64,000 nucleotides of DNA from an uncultured Bacteroides sp. (GTDB taxonomy: Bacteria > Bacteroidota > Bacteroidia > Bacteroidales > Bacteroidaceae), in NCBI RefSeq assembly GCF_963677715.1, contig NZ_OY782495.1:2718001-2782000 (forward strand). Direction: 5' to 3'. A program made the position numbers and the translations under genes. Shown one piece after another: positions 8,103-16,620 of this stretch. Each line of letters opens with the position of its first letter. Position 1 is the stretch's first letter. Below the pieces are notes generated by a model. That model did not search any database, was not told where the DNA came from, and saw nothing but the letters and a program-made list of their open reading frames with translations.

Positions 8103-8696
8103 TTATGTGTTATCTTTATCTCTGGCACGATTGTAGCATTCACGACACAAGGGTTCGTATTCTTCAGTCTCTCCCAGTAATACTTGTTTCTCACTTTTTA
8201 CCGTGCGGTGCGAGAAAGAAGCCAATTGTCCGCATTTCACGCAGATGGCATGCACCTTGGAAACTTCGTCGGCTATGGCGCAAAGTCCGGGCATAGGGCC
8301 AAACGGGAGGCCTTTAAAATCCATATCCAGGCCGGCGATAATTACCCGAATGCCATTGTTGGCCAACTGATTGCAAACTTCTATCAAACTATTGTCAAAG
8401 AACTGAGCCTCGTCAATTCCTACTACATCTATTTCGGAAGTGAATAGCAAGATGCTTGCCGAAGAATCAATGGGAGTGGAAGATATGGAGTTACTGTCGT
8501 GAGAGACTACGTCTTCTTCAGAATAACGTGTGTCAATGGCAGGTTTAAATATCTCCACACGTTGGCGTGCAAATGTAGCCCGCTTTAATCGACGAATCAG
8601 TTCTTCTGTTTTTCCTGAAAACATGGACCCGCAAATAACTTCAATTCTTCCTCTCATTTTTGTTTCTTGTATCTGATCTTCCGAAAATAATGCCAT
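8103..8696 (-). CDS. tdk: thymidine kinase
   Basis: A 197-residue type II thymidine kinase that phosphorylates thymidine to dTMP in the salvage pathway. The Walker A motif GSMFSGKT is at residues 23-30 and the DEAQFF segment matches the family's Walker B region. CVKCG and CREC near the C-terminus supply the structural zinc cysteines. I chose the ATG at 8694-8696 ([10 protein letters not shown]), which matches the usual Bacteroides N-terminus; an in-frame start 12 codons upstream would lie within the promoter region. A -7 box TACTTTTG at 8721-8728 fits this choice. Confidence 0.95.
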   Translation of the reverse strand: MALFSEDQIQETKMRGRIEVICGSMFSGKTEELIRRLKRATFARQRVEIFKPAIDTRYSEEDVVSHDSNSISSTPIDSSASILLFTSEIDVVGIDEAQFFDNSLIEVCNQLANNGIRVIIAGLDMDFKGLPFGPMPGLCAIADEVSKVHAICVKCGQLASFSHRTVKSEKQVLLGETEEYEPLCRECYNRARDKDNT

Positions 8697-8720
8697 TGTT
8701 AAGTATGTTATATTTAACTG

Positions 8721-8728
8721 CAAAAGTA
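8721..8728 (-). promoter_or_regulatory. -7 box for tdk
   Basis: TACTTTTG on the minus strand, 24 nt upstream of the chosen tdk start. It argues against the longer in-frame start at 8732. Confidence 0.5.
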
Positions 8729-8770
8729 ACACTTTTGTTTGCTTATCGGTTTTTTTTCATTATTTATTTC

Positions 8771-8778
8771 TACATTTG
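8771..8778 (+). promoter_or_regulatory. -7 box for the 8804 gene and rsmI
   Basis: TACATTTG on the plus strand, 25 nt before the ATG at 8804. It is divergent from the tdk promoter. Confidence 0.5.
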
Positions 8779-8803
8779 CGGCGTTACTCAGAGATGAAAT
8801 CGT

Positions 8804-9352
8804 ATGCAAACGTTATTGACCGATATAGAATTAGATGTTCAGGAGCTGAAATACCTGATAGGTATTGTTTCGCACGAGCCGGGCTCTCCTTTGAAGGATG
8901 TTGCCAAACGTAATATCGTGCAGATGCGTGCTCGTTTAGATGCTCTTTTACAGCAGCTTAATGAAACTGATGTTGTAAAGATAGAGAACTGTAATTGTCG
9001 ACAAAAAGAGCAAGAGAATATAACTTTGGAGAAGGATGAGGCTCCTGTAAAAGAGGTCATTTGGCCTGCTCAGGAAACAAACGGCACGGAAAAGCCGATT
9101 TTGGCGGAGCGTATAAAATCTATCGGTGGATTGCCCCAGGCAATGAGCCTGAATGATTCATTTCGCTTCTCTCGCGAATTGTTTGGTGGTGATGTTACTC
9201 GCATGAGCCACGTACTTCAACAGTTGGGTGATATGTGCTCTTTGTCAGAGGCGTTGGCTTTTCTCTCCTCGGAATTAGATACAGAGGCTGACGAAGAAGT
9301 TGTGTCTGATTTCACCGAACTACTTAAAACATATTTTATTAATCGAGCTTAA
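8804..9352 (+). CDS. conserved hypothetical protein upstream of rsmI
   Basis: A 182-residue cytoplasmic protein with no signal peptide or membrane segment. The N-terminal part (about 1-50) is helical with heptad-like leucines. A variable, charged linker (about 55-100) leads to a helical C-terminal domain (about 100-182) with the motif LNDSFRFSRELFGGD. I recall similar proteins of unknown function in Bacteroidales but cannot name a characterised family. Its TAA is 2 nt from the rsmI ATG, so the genes form one transcription unit. Confidence 0.75.
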   Translation: MQTLLTDIELDVQELKYLIGIVSHEPGSPLKDVAKRNIVQMRARLDALLQQLNETDVVKIENCNCRQKEQENITLEKDEAPVKEVIWPAQETNGTEKPILAERIKSIGGLPQAMSLNDSFRFSRELFGGDVTRMSHVLQQLGDMCSLSEALAFLSSELDTEADEEVVSDFTELLKTYFINRA

Positions 9353-9354
9353 AA

Positions 9355-10029
9355 ATGGGTAAACTATATGTGGTGCCTACTCCGGTAGGTAATCTTGAAG
9401 ATATGACATTTCGGGCTATTAGGGTGTTGAAAGAAGCAGATTTGATACTCGCTGAAGATACTCGTACTTCGGGTATCTTACTAAAGCACTTTGAAATAAA
9501 AAATGCGATGCAATCTCATCATAAGTTTAATGAACATAAAATGGTGGAGAGCGTTGTTATTAGAATAAAAGGAGGCGAAACCATTGCGCTTATTTCGGAT
9601 GCTGGTACACCGGGGATTTCCGATCCGGGATTTCTTGTGATTCGCGAATGTGTTCGGAATGGAATTGAAGTAGAGTGTTTGCCTGGGGCAACGGCTTTTG
9701 TGCCGGCACTTGTTTCTTCAGGATTGCCCAATGACAAATTCTGTTTTGAGGGCTTTTTGCCTCCGAAAAAGGGACGTATGACCAAACTGAAATCGTTAGC
9801 CGAAGAAAAACGTACCATGGTGTTTTATGAGTCACCTCATCGATTATTGAAAACATTGGTCCAGTTTGCCGAATATTTTGGAAGTGAGAGGCAAGTCTCG
9901 GTTTCAAGAGAGATTTCTAAACTCTACGAAGAAACCCTTCGCGGGAGTTTGGCGGAATTGATAGCCCACTTTACTACTACCGATCCTCGGGGAGAAATAG
10001 TCATTGTAATAGCAGGAATAGACGATTAA
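9355..10029 (+). CDS. rsmI: 16S rRNA 2'-O-methyltransferase RsmI
   Basis: A 224-residue tetrapyrrole-methylase-fold enzyme that uses S-adenosylmethionine to methylate the ribose of C1402 in 16S rRNA. Family motifs are clear: LYVVPTPVGNLEDMTFRA at the N-terminus, LAEDTRTSG (about 32-40), ALISDAGTPGISDPG (about 79-93), LPGATAFVPAL and FEGFLPPKKG. It is shorter than the E. coli protein (about 286 residues), lacking the extra C-terminal domain, as is common in this phylum. It follows the hypothetical gene at 8804 by 2 nt. Confidence 0.95.
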   Translation: MGKLYVVPTPVGNLEDMTFRAIRVLKEADLILAEDTRTSGILLKHFEIKNAMQSHHKFNEHKMVESVVIRIKGGETIALISDAGTPGISDPGFLVIRECVRNGIEVECLPGATAFVPALVSSGLPNDKFCFEGFLPPKKGRMTKLKSLAEEKRTMVFYESPHRLLKTLVQFAEYFGSERQVSVSREISKLYEETLRGSLAELIAHFTTTDPRGEIVIVIAGIDD

Positions 10030-10064
10030 ATATAACTTCATTAAGAAACGTAAAACAAAAACGT

Positions 10065-10925
10065 ATGAAAAAGTTAGTAGTTTTATTTGTATGTGCAGCC
10101 CTTTTGGCGTCGTGTGATAATTTTAAAGGTGGTAAAAAAGACCAGCTTAAAGCAGAGAATGACTCGCTTTTGATGGAATTGACTCAACGTAATGCTGAGT
10201 TGGACGAAATGATGGGAACTTTCAATGAAGTTCAAGATGGTTTTCGTCAGATTAATGCAGCCGAAAGCCGTGTAGATTTGCAACGTGGTACCATTACTGA
10301 GAATGCGGCTACAGCAAAGCAGCAGATAGCTTCGGACATTGAGTTTATTACAAAGCAGATGGGAGAAAATAAAGCGCAGATTGCCAAATTGCAGTCTATG
10401 CTTAGAAATAGCAAGAACAATTCTGCTCAGTTAAAGAAAGCAGTGCAAGCCTTGACGGATGAGTTAGCCGCCAAAACTCAACGCATCGAAGAATTGCAAA
10501 CCGAGCTGGCTTCTAAGAATATTCGCATTCAAGAACTGGATGCCGCTGTAACGGGTTTAACAGCCGATAAAGAATCACTTTCATCGGAGAATGAAGCCAA
10601 AGCAAAAACTGTTGCGGAGCAAGATAAGGCAATCAATTCAGCTTGGTTTGTTTTTGGTACGAAATCAGAATTGAAATCTCAGAAGATTTTACAGAGCGGA
10701 GACGTACTTAAGAGCTCAGATTTTAATAAAGATTACTTTACGCAGATTGATATTCGTACAACAAAAGAGATTAAATTGTATTCTAAACGCGCTGATGTGT
10801 TGACTAACCATCCAACTTCTTCGTATAAGTTAGATAAAGATGATAAAGGACAATTAACTCTTAAGATTTCGAATCCGAAGGACTTCTGGAGTGTATCTAA
10901 ATACTTGGTTATTCAAGTGAAATAA
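10065..10925 (+). CDS. coiled-coil lipoprotein, hypothetical
   Basis: A 286-residue lipoprotein with lipobox LLASC (Cys17). Residues about 27-190 are predicted to be almost continuous coiled coil, rich in Lys, Glu, Gln and Ala (for example LTDELAAKTQRIEELQTEL). A compact C-terminal domain (about 195-286) follows, containing AWFVFGTKSEL and ending SKYLVIQVK. Proteins of this shape are common and uncharacterised in Bacteroides; a periplasmic envelope-tethering or spacer role is possible but not shown. It lies 35 nt after rsmI and ends at a strong terminator. Confidence 0.8.
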   Translation: MKKLVVLFVCAALLASCDNFKGGKKDQLKAENDSLLMELTQRNAELDEMMGTFNEVQDGFRQINAAESRVDLQRGTITENAATAKQQIASDIEFITKQMGENKAQIAKLQSMLRNSKNNSAQLKKAVQALTDELAAKTQRIEELQTELASKNIRIQELDAAVTGLTADKESLSSENEAKAKTVAEQDKAINSAWFVFGTKSELKSQKILQSGDVLKSSDFNKDYFTQIDIRTTKEIKLYSKRADVLTNHPTSSYKLDKDDKGQLTLKISNPKDFWSVSKYLVIQVK

Positions 10926-10946
10926 TTTACTTTTTCGTTTATTACG

Positions 10947-10996
10947 ATATGCCAATATGCTAATTTTCGAAGCAGCATATTGGCATATTATTTTTT
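10947..10996 (+). terminator. rho-independent terminator
   Basis: A perfect 15-bp stem (10947-10961 with 10974-10988) around a 12-nt loop is followed by TATTTTTTTAT. It ends the 8804-rsmI-lipoprotein unit. Confidence 0.85.
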
Positions 10997-11043
10997 TATA
11001 GAGGTACTTGTGCATATCTATATTGCGTATTAATAATATAAGG

Positions 11044-11736
11044 ATGGGATATAAAAATTTGTTTTTTGATTTAGACGATACACTTTGGGCTTTCTCTCTT
11101 AATGCCCGTAATACGTTTGAAGAGATGTATATTAAGTATCAGTTTCATCGCTATTTTGATTCTTTTCATCACTTCTATACCCTCTATGAGAAAAGGAATA
11201 TAGAATTGTGGGCGGAGTATGGAGTAGGTCATATAACTAAGCAAGAACTAAATCATCAACGTTTTTTGTACCCACTTCAGGCGGTGGGAGTGTTCGACGA
11301 GAATCTGGCCAAAGCTTATTCCGACGATTTCTTTACCGTAATTCCTACTAAAAGTGCCTTGATGCCTTATGCTAAGGAATTACTCGAATACTTGGCTCCT
11401 ACTTATAATCTTTATATTCTCTCCAACGGTTTTAGGGAGCTTCAATATCACAAGATGCGTTCATCGGGTATTGACGGATACTTTAAGAAAATAATTCTAT
11501 CTGATGACATAGGCGTACTTAAACCAGGTCCTCAGATTTTCAACTTTGCCCTTTCTTCTACACAGTCAAAGCCCGAAAATTCCTTAATGATAGGCGATAG
11601 CTGGGATGCGGATATTGTTGGTGCGCATGGAGTGGGGATGCATCAATTATATTACAATTATGTGGGGCGTACAGATTTCTCATTTTTAGCAACTTACACT
11701 GTAAATGCGTTGAAAGATATAAAAGACATATTGTAA
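11044..11736 (+). CDS. yjjG: YjjG-type HAD phosphatase (noncanonical pyrimidine nucleotidase)
   Basis: A 230-residue HAD-superfamily hydrolase from the ATG at 11044 (MGYKNLFFDLDDTLW). An in-frame ATG 12 codons earlier lies too close to the preceding terminator. Motif I is FDLDDTLW (catalytic Asp9 and Asp11), motif II is ILSNG, the motif III lysine sits in GVLKPGPQIF, and motif IV is MIGDSWDADIVGA. The helical cap lies between motifs I and II. The arrangement matches YjjG/YfnB nucleotidases, which dephosphorylate non-standard pyrimidine nucleotides. Exact substrate is not determinable here. Confidence 0.85.
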   Translation: MGYKNLFFDLDDTLWAFSLNARNTFEEMYIKYQFHRYFDSFHHFYTLYEKRNIELWAEYGVGHITKQELNHQRFLYPLQAVGVFDENLAKAYSDDFFTVIPTKSALMPYAKELLEYLAPTYNLYILSNGFRELQYHKMRSSGIDGYFKKIILSDDIGVLKPGPQIFNFALSSTQSKPENSLMIGDSWDADIVGAHGVGMHQLYYNYVGRTDFSFLATYTVNALKDIKDIL

Positions 11737-11787
11737 TTTAGTTTGTTTTATAGTCCTGAGTTATATATAGCACACATCAACTAAACA

Positions 11788-11820
11788 AATAGGGGTACCT
11801 TTATTCAAGGCACCCCTATT
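11788..11820. terminator. bidirectional terminator
   Basis: AATAGGGGTACCTT and AAGGCACCCCTATT pair with one mismatch around a TATTC loop. It separates the YjjG-type gene from the convergent SusC/SusD operon and is flanked by T-rich sequence on the right (CTTTAATT). Confidence 0.75.
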
Positions 11821-11841
11821 CTTTAATTAAAACAAAATTAC

Positions 11842-13500
11842 TTATTTATTAGCAGGATGTGGGTTGCTTGTAGTGCGTACATCCCAGAACATCTTTGTAT
11901 AATAATTATTTGTTCCGTCATCCAATTTTGCTACTGCTGCATTAAAATTGTCTCCATTTAATGTACTTTCATTGGTCGGGTATTTTACACGAGCTAAAAT
12001 ATCTCCCTTTGTGTCTGACAATGTTGTAAATTTGATTGGGGTAGTCTTTGTCGGATCTGTAGCATCATCTCCCATGGAAATAACTGAAATTTCTTCAGGC
12101 TTCAATAACTGAGTCGGATATCCGGTTCTCCGATATTCGACCCAAGCCTCTGTCCCATTCATATAAAGATCAATATATTTCTGCAAGGCGACTGTTTCAG
12201 CATTTACTGTTTGGCTTACTTTATCAACATAAGTTTCTAAATCGGTAGGAGTTTCACCAGCTAAGCCATACCAATATTTCACTGACGCTTCAACTCCTTC
12301 TTTATACTCTGCTACAGAATAGCCATTATATTCGGAAAGAATGAATTTCAATTCGGCATAAGTCATTAAAGGCACAGGGAAATCTTCTTGAAGAACAAGA
12401 GGTTGAACTGCATATAGATTTGGTGCAATATTTCTATATTCAGATTTTACATTATTGCTGGGTATCCCATAAGGCATGCCAATATAATAGTCTCCGTTTT
12501 TATAATACCTATTACCTACTTTAGTTGAATTATTATCCGCAGCCAAAGTCCTAGGGCCACCTGAATATACTTCAAGGCGAGGGTCCTCAACACCTTCCCA
12601 AGGATGTGTCTTTACGTTTAAAGTATCAGCCTGTCCCTTTAATATATCCATAAAAGGACGTGATATAGTAAAATCATTCCGAGCTTCAACATAAAAACCT
12701 TCATAGAATTGACTATATTCTGGTGCAGTCTTAGAATAATGAAAAACGGCGTTATCAGCATTGCTTTCAAAAACCCCACTGCTTAATGCTTCTGCAATGT
12801 ACGTTTTCCAGTTTGGGTCTACTTTTGATATATGAATTGCTAAACGGCATTTTAATGAATTTGCAAATTTCTTCCATTTTGATGCATCACCTTTAAAAAT
12901 CATATCACCACTGGTAAATGCATCCTGCGATGGATCAATCATTGCTGCAGCTTCGGTTAATTCCTTAATCAAATCCGCATAAATTTCTGTCTGATCATCA
13001 TATTTCGGATAATAAACCCCATCAGTAAGTTGACCCGCTTCTGAATAAGGAATGCTACCCCAAGTATCAGTCATAACACTTAAAAGCCATGCTTTCAGTA
13101 TCCTGGCTGCTGCTATCTGATTTTCATTGTCTCCATAATTTGCGGAGATTGTTGAAGTCGATTCATTCGTATTAAGCTCAATAACTTTATCAAGATTGGC
13201 GACTAACGTATATAACATATTAAAGTAATTGTTGTTTACGCTTTCACGAATTTGATAACGGTCCTCTTCTGTATAATTTCTTTGGGCCCAGTATTGACTA
13301 TACACTAAACATTGACGGCCACTAAACCAGTTATCATATACATAATCCATTATTTTCTTTTCAGTACCACTCATAAGCATATTTGAGGGGACTGAAGCGG
13401 GATTGTTCGGATCGGTATTTGTTACTTGCATGTCTTCACATGAAGAAGCCATCAATATGATCGCAGAAGCAAGGAAAAATTTATATAATATTTTTTTCAT
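11842..13500 (-). CDS. SusD/RagB-family lipoprotein of the silent (left) SusC/D pair
   Basis: A 552-residue surface lipoprotein with lipobox MASSC (Cys21) followed by EDMQVTNTDPNNP. The body is alpha-helical with TPR-like packing and carries SusD-like segments such as LVANLDKVIELN, QIAAARILKAWLLSVMTDTWG (split by the 20-residue limit here as QIAAARILKAW and MTDTWGSIPYSEA) and MTYAELKFILSEY. It resembles the SusD-like_2 type more than the classical SusD. Its partner is the SusC-like gene 20 nt upstream. In the present orientation that gene lacks a promoter and start, so this gene is probably silent too. Substrate unknown; no enzyme genes are adjacent. Confidence 0.88.
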   Translation of the reverse strand: MKKILYKFFLASAIILMASSCEDMQVTNTDPNNPASVPSNMLMSGTEKKIMDYVYDNWFSGRQCLVYSQYWAQRNYTEEDRYQIRESVNNNYFNMLYTLVANLDKVIELNTNESTSTISANYGDNENQIAAARILKAWLLSVMTDTWGSIPYSEAGQLTDGVYYPKYDDQTEIYADLIKELTEAAAMIDPSQDAFTSGDMIFKGDASKWKKFANSLKCRLAIHISKVDPNWKTYIAEALSSGVFESNADNAVFHYSKTAPEYSQFYEGFYVEARNDFTISRPFMDILKGQADTLNVKTHPWEGVEDPRLEVYSGGPRTLAADNNSTKVGNRYYKNGDYYIGMPYGIPSNNVKSEYRNIAPNLYAVQPLVLQEDFPVPLMTYAELKFILSEYNGYSVAEYKEGVEASVKYWYGLAGETPTDLETYVDKVSQTVNAETVALQKYIDLYMNGTEAWVEYRRTGYPTQLLKPEEISVISMGDDATDPTKTTPIKFTTLSDTKGDILARVKYPTNESTLNGDNFNAAVAKLDDGTNNYYTKMFWDVRTTSNPHPANK

Positions 13501-16374
13501 AACGTATTTACCTTAATATATTAAAAATTCACACCTACATTAAAACCGAAGTTAGCAAGAGATGGTAGTGCGGCGCCCTCAATGCCTTGAACATTGCCTG
13601 AACTTGTTACAGCTGCTTCAGGGTCAAAATGTTTAGTATCCGGGCCCCATACAGCTAAATTACGACCATAAGCGGATAACCGTAGAGACTTAATAAATGC
13701 ATTCTTGCTCATAGAGAAAGTATATCCCAAATTGATTTCACGCAGCTTTACATAATCAGATTTGAAAACATTTTGTGCTGCAGGTCCTGAATAATGACCT
13801 GCGCCATAGTCTTCTCCAGACAATACTATATTATTTTTGCTGCCATCCTCTAAGACACCATCGAGAACTATCCCATTTTCGCGGATGTTATTTGCTGCAG
13901 ATTCTTCAAGCATTCCAGAATACATACCCCACATATAAGAAGTGGAAAAGTAATGACCTCCTTTAGAAAAATCTACAAGGACGCTCAAATCAAAGTTTTT
14001 ATATTTGAATGTATTTGTCCATCCGCCGGTAAAATCAGGATAAACACTTCCTAGGTCTTCGTTTCCATCAGTAGAAAGGTAATTACCATCACTGTCTATG
14101 ACTTTATTTCCTTTATCATCGAATACAAAATTTGTTCCCATAATGACCCCATATGCCTTGTTTTTCATTGCTCCAATCTCAACTTTAAAAGGAGCACTTG
14201 CTAATTTAAAGTAGTCTACTCCGGGGACAAGTTCTTTAACTTTGTTTTTATTTGACGCTAATGTAATAGAGGTATCCCAGCTGAAATTAACTGTTTTCAC
14301 TGGAGTAGCATGCAGAGCCAATTCAATACCTTTATTTTCTATTAGTCCAGAATTAACAACTCTGAATAGATAACCAGCTGATCCTGTAACTGATAAAGGA
14401 ATGATTTGATTTTTCGTCTTTGTGGTATAGTACGTAGCCTCAAAACCTAAACGGCTATTTAAGAAATTCATTTCTAGCCCAATTTCATAAGAATCTGTTT
14501 TTTCAGGTTTCAGATCAGGATTCTTTAATGTCGTGCTTAGCGTATAACCGGGAGTTGAAGAATCAACATTGGTATATTGAGAGTATGTATCTATAACTTG
14601 ATAAGGATCAGTATCATTACCTACCTGAGCGTAACCTAATCTGATTTTACCAAAACTTAGCCATGGTAAGTCTTCTTTTATCAATTCTGAGAAAATAAAG
14701 CTACCTGTAACTGAGGGGTATAAATATGAATTATTGCCTTTTGGAAGAGTTGATGACCAGTCATTTCTCAAAGATCCCTCTAAATACAACATACTTTTCC
14801 AGCCAACGCTTACATTTCCGAAAATTGAATTCACGGCTTTTTTTATCCGTTTGTTTTCAGATGTTGGAGAGGAAATTGAATTTTTTAAGTTATAGAAATC
14901 AGGAATAGCCAATCCTCCGACAGTTTCTCCTAACACATATTCATAGTTGCGCTTCATTAGATTTGCCCCGGCATTTGCTGTAACAGAGTAATCTCCATAT
15001 GTTTTATTGAACATCAACATGAATTCGTTGTTTAGTTCATATTGTTGCCGAGATATTTCTTGGTATTTAGACTGTTCCTGAGAATAAACTGCATTTCTTT
15101 CAAATTGTTTGTCGACAAAAAAATCAAGATTTACTTTATATTGTGCTTTTAAATAATCTGTTATTTTATAGCTTACACCCACATTTCCATATACACGGTT
15201 GCGAGTGTCATTCTCGTAATTTTTATATTTGCTCCAATAAGGATTATTACTATACATAGGAGTAGGATCATCCCAACCTGCACGATTCCATGTAGCTTGA
15301 GTCCCATCAGGCATAATATACATATTCTTTAATTCACTCATGTCCAATTCTCGATGGCCCCATTGAATGAATTTTTGCATGACATTATTGTCGGCGTAGC
15401 CAGTTTCTGAACGCCCTTTTGCCGCAGAATTGAAGTAAGTTACATTGGTAAAGAGATCCAATTTCTGATCTGCACTTGTTGTAGACGCAGCAATGTTGAA
15501 CACATTCTTCTTCATCGAGCTATTTGGCATATATCCTTTCAAATCAGTGTTTGTATAGGATAAACGTACTGAAGCTCTATCGGTAGCTTGGGAGATGGAT
15601 ATGTTATTAGTAAATGATACGCCAGTATCGAAGAAATCACGTATGTCGTGTTTAGGAGTTTGCCATATGGATGTCGTTGGATTTCCTACTTTCCCATTGG
15701 CTTCCCATTTAGCTAAATCATACCAACTAAGAACATCCTGTCCTTCATATTTTGGTCCCCAACTTTCATCTGTAGCATAGTCAGGATAATTATATGTAGT
15801 ACCATTTATCGCAACTTGTTCAAAATTAGAGGCTCCCCCGCCACCATATAACTTTTGCATTTTAGGGAGTTTGTTAACGACTTCAAATCCTACAGAAGAA
15901 TTGAAACTAACGCCATATCCCTGACCCTTTTTACCTTTCTTGGTGGTAATCATTATAACACCGTTTGTTGCACGAGAACCATAAAGAGCAGAAGCATTTG
16001 GTCCCTTAAGAACTGATATGCTTTCAATATCATCAGGGTTGATGTCTTGAACTAAGTTACCATAATCATAACCTCCCGCACCACGTTGAGTATCAGCAGA
16101 GTTATAATCAGTCCCTTCAATAGGTACGCCATCTACAATAAATAGAGGTTGGTTGTTTCCTGCTACAGAACTGACTCCACGAATTAAAATCTTTGATGAT
16201 CCTCCCATACTTCCAGATCCACCGGAAATTTGTAAGCCTGCAACTTTGCCTTGTAGAGCATTGATAGGATTGTTTACTCCTCCACGTGATTTCAACATTT
16301 CATCTCCTTTTACTTCAGAGACTGAATATCCCAAAGATTTTTTTTCACGAGAAATACCCATAGCGGTAACTACG

Positions 16375-16486
16375 ACTTCATCTAATGCCTTTGCATCAGA
16401 TTTCAAGACCACCTTTAGCGTAGGTTTAATTGCCACCTCCTGGGTCTGCATACCAATATATGAAATCTGCAAAGTCTTTGCAGAAC
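16375..16486 (-). repeat. inverted repeat, left copy (IR-L), 112 bp
   Basis: The reverse complement of this segment matches 18742-18853 at 107 of 112 positions. The inner 49 bp (16438-16486) are identical. It codes for the end of the SusC N-terminal domain and the approach to the TonB box. Confidence 0.95.
16466..16484. promoter_or_regulatory. palindromic core in IR-L (candidate recombinase site)
   Basis: TCTGCAAAG-A-CTTTGCAGA: 9-bp perfect arms around one central base. The same core occurs at 18744-18762 in the other repeat. Tyrosine recombinases bind inverted arms around the crossover, so this is the best candidate site. Recombinase binding is inferred. Confidence 0.55.
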
Positions 16487-16495
16487 TTATATTGA

Positions 16496-16543
16496 GTAAA
16501 AAATTATTCGTATGCTTTTATGTTAAATTGAAAGCATACGAAT
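16496..16543 (-). terminator. rho-independent terminator of the recombinase gene
   Basis: On the minus strand ATTCGTATGCTTT and AAAGCATACGAAT form a 13-bp perfect stem with a 12-nt loop, followed by AATTTTTTA. It sits between the recombinase stop and the left inverted repeat, at the very edge of the invertible segment, so recombinase transcripts should not enter either silent SusC body. Confidence 0.85.
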
Positions 16544-16620
16544 TCTAAAAAAACGCGCATTGATATTTATATGATTTGAATTAATAATGTCTAAAAGTGG
16601 ATACTAATCCAGTAAATGAG

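Larger units (their letters stand above)
13521..16486 (-). pseudogene. startless SusC-like TonB receptor: silent cassette of an invertible switch (reversibly inactive, not decayed)
   Basis: An open frame of about 985 codons encodes the TonB-box region (LDEVVVTAMG), plug (about VNNPINALQGKVAGLQ to GVIMITTKKG) and complete barrel of a SusC-family transporter. It enters the conserved sequence only at SAKTLQISYIGMQ. There is no ATG, signal peptide or full N-terminal carboxypeptidase-like domain, and the frame hits TAA about 13 codons upstream. A TTG at 16470-16472 is the only formal start. The first 112 bp (16375-16486) are an inverted copy of 18742-18853 in the opposing SusC gene. Recombination there would supply the leader in frame, giving a protein of 1055 residues. 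SusD lies 20 nt downstream. Confidence 0.9.

Noticed and set aside
8697-8732. Longer N-terminus for thymidine kinase
   Set aside because: It would start next to the -7 box at 8721-8728 and adds residues not seen in the family.
13500-13521. Assembly error as the cause of the truncated left SusC
   Set aside because: The frame break coincides exactly with a 112-bp inverted repeat of the opposing gene and both predicted junctions stay in frame, which an assembly error would be unlikely to produce.
16470-16472. TTG as a genuine start codon for the left SusC
   Set aside because: It lies inside the conserved domain, has no ribosome-binding site, and would give a SusC without a signal peptide. The inverted-repeat explanation is stronger.
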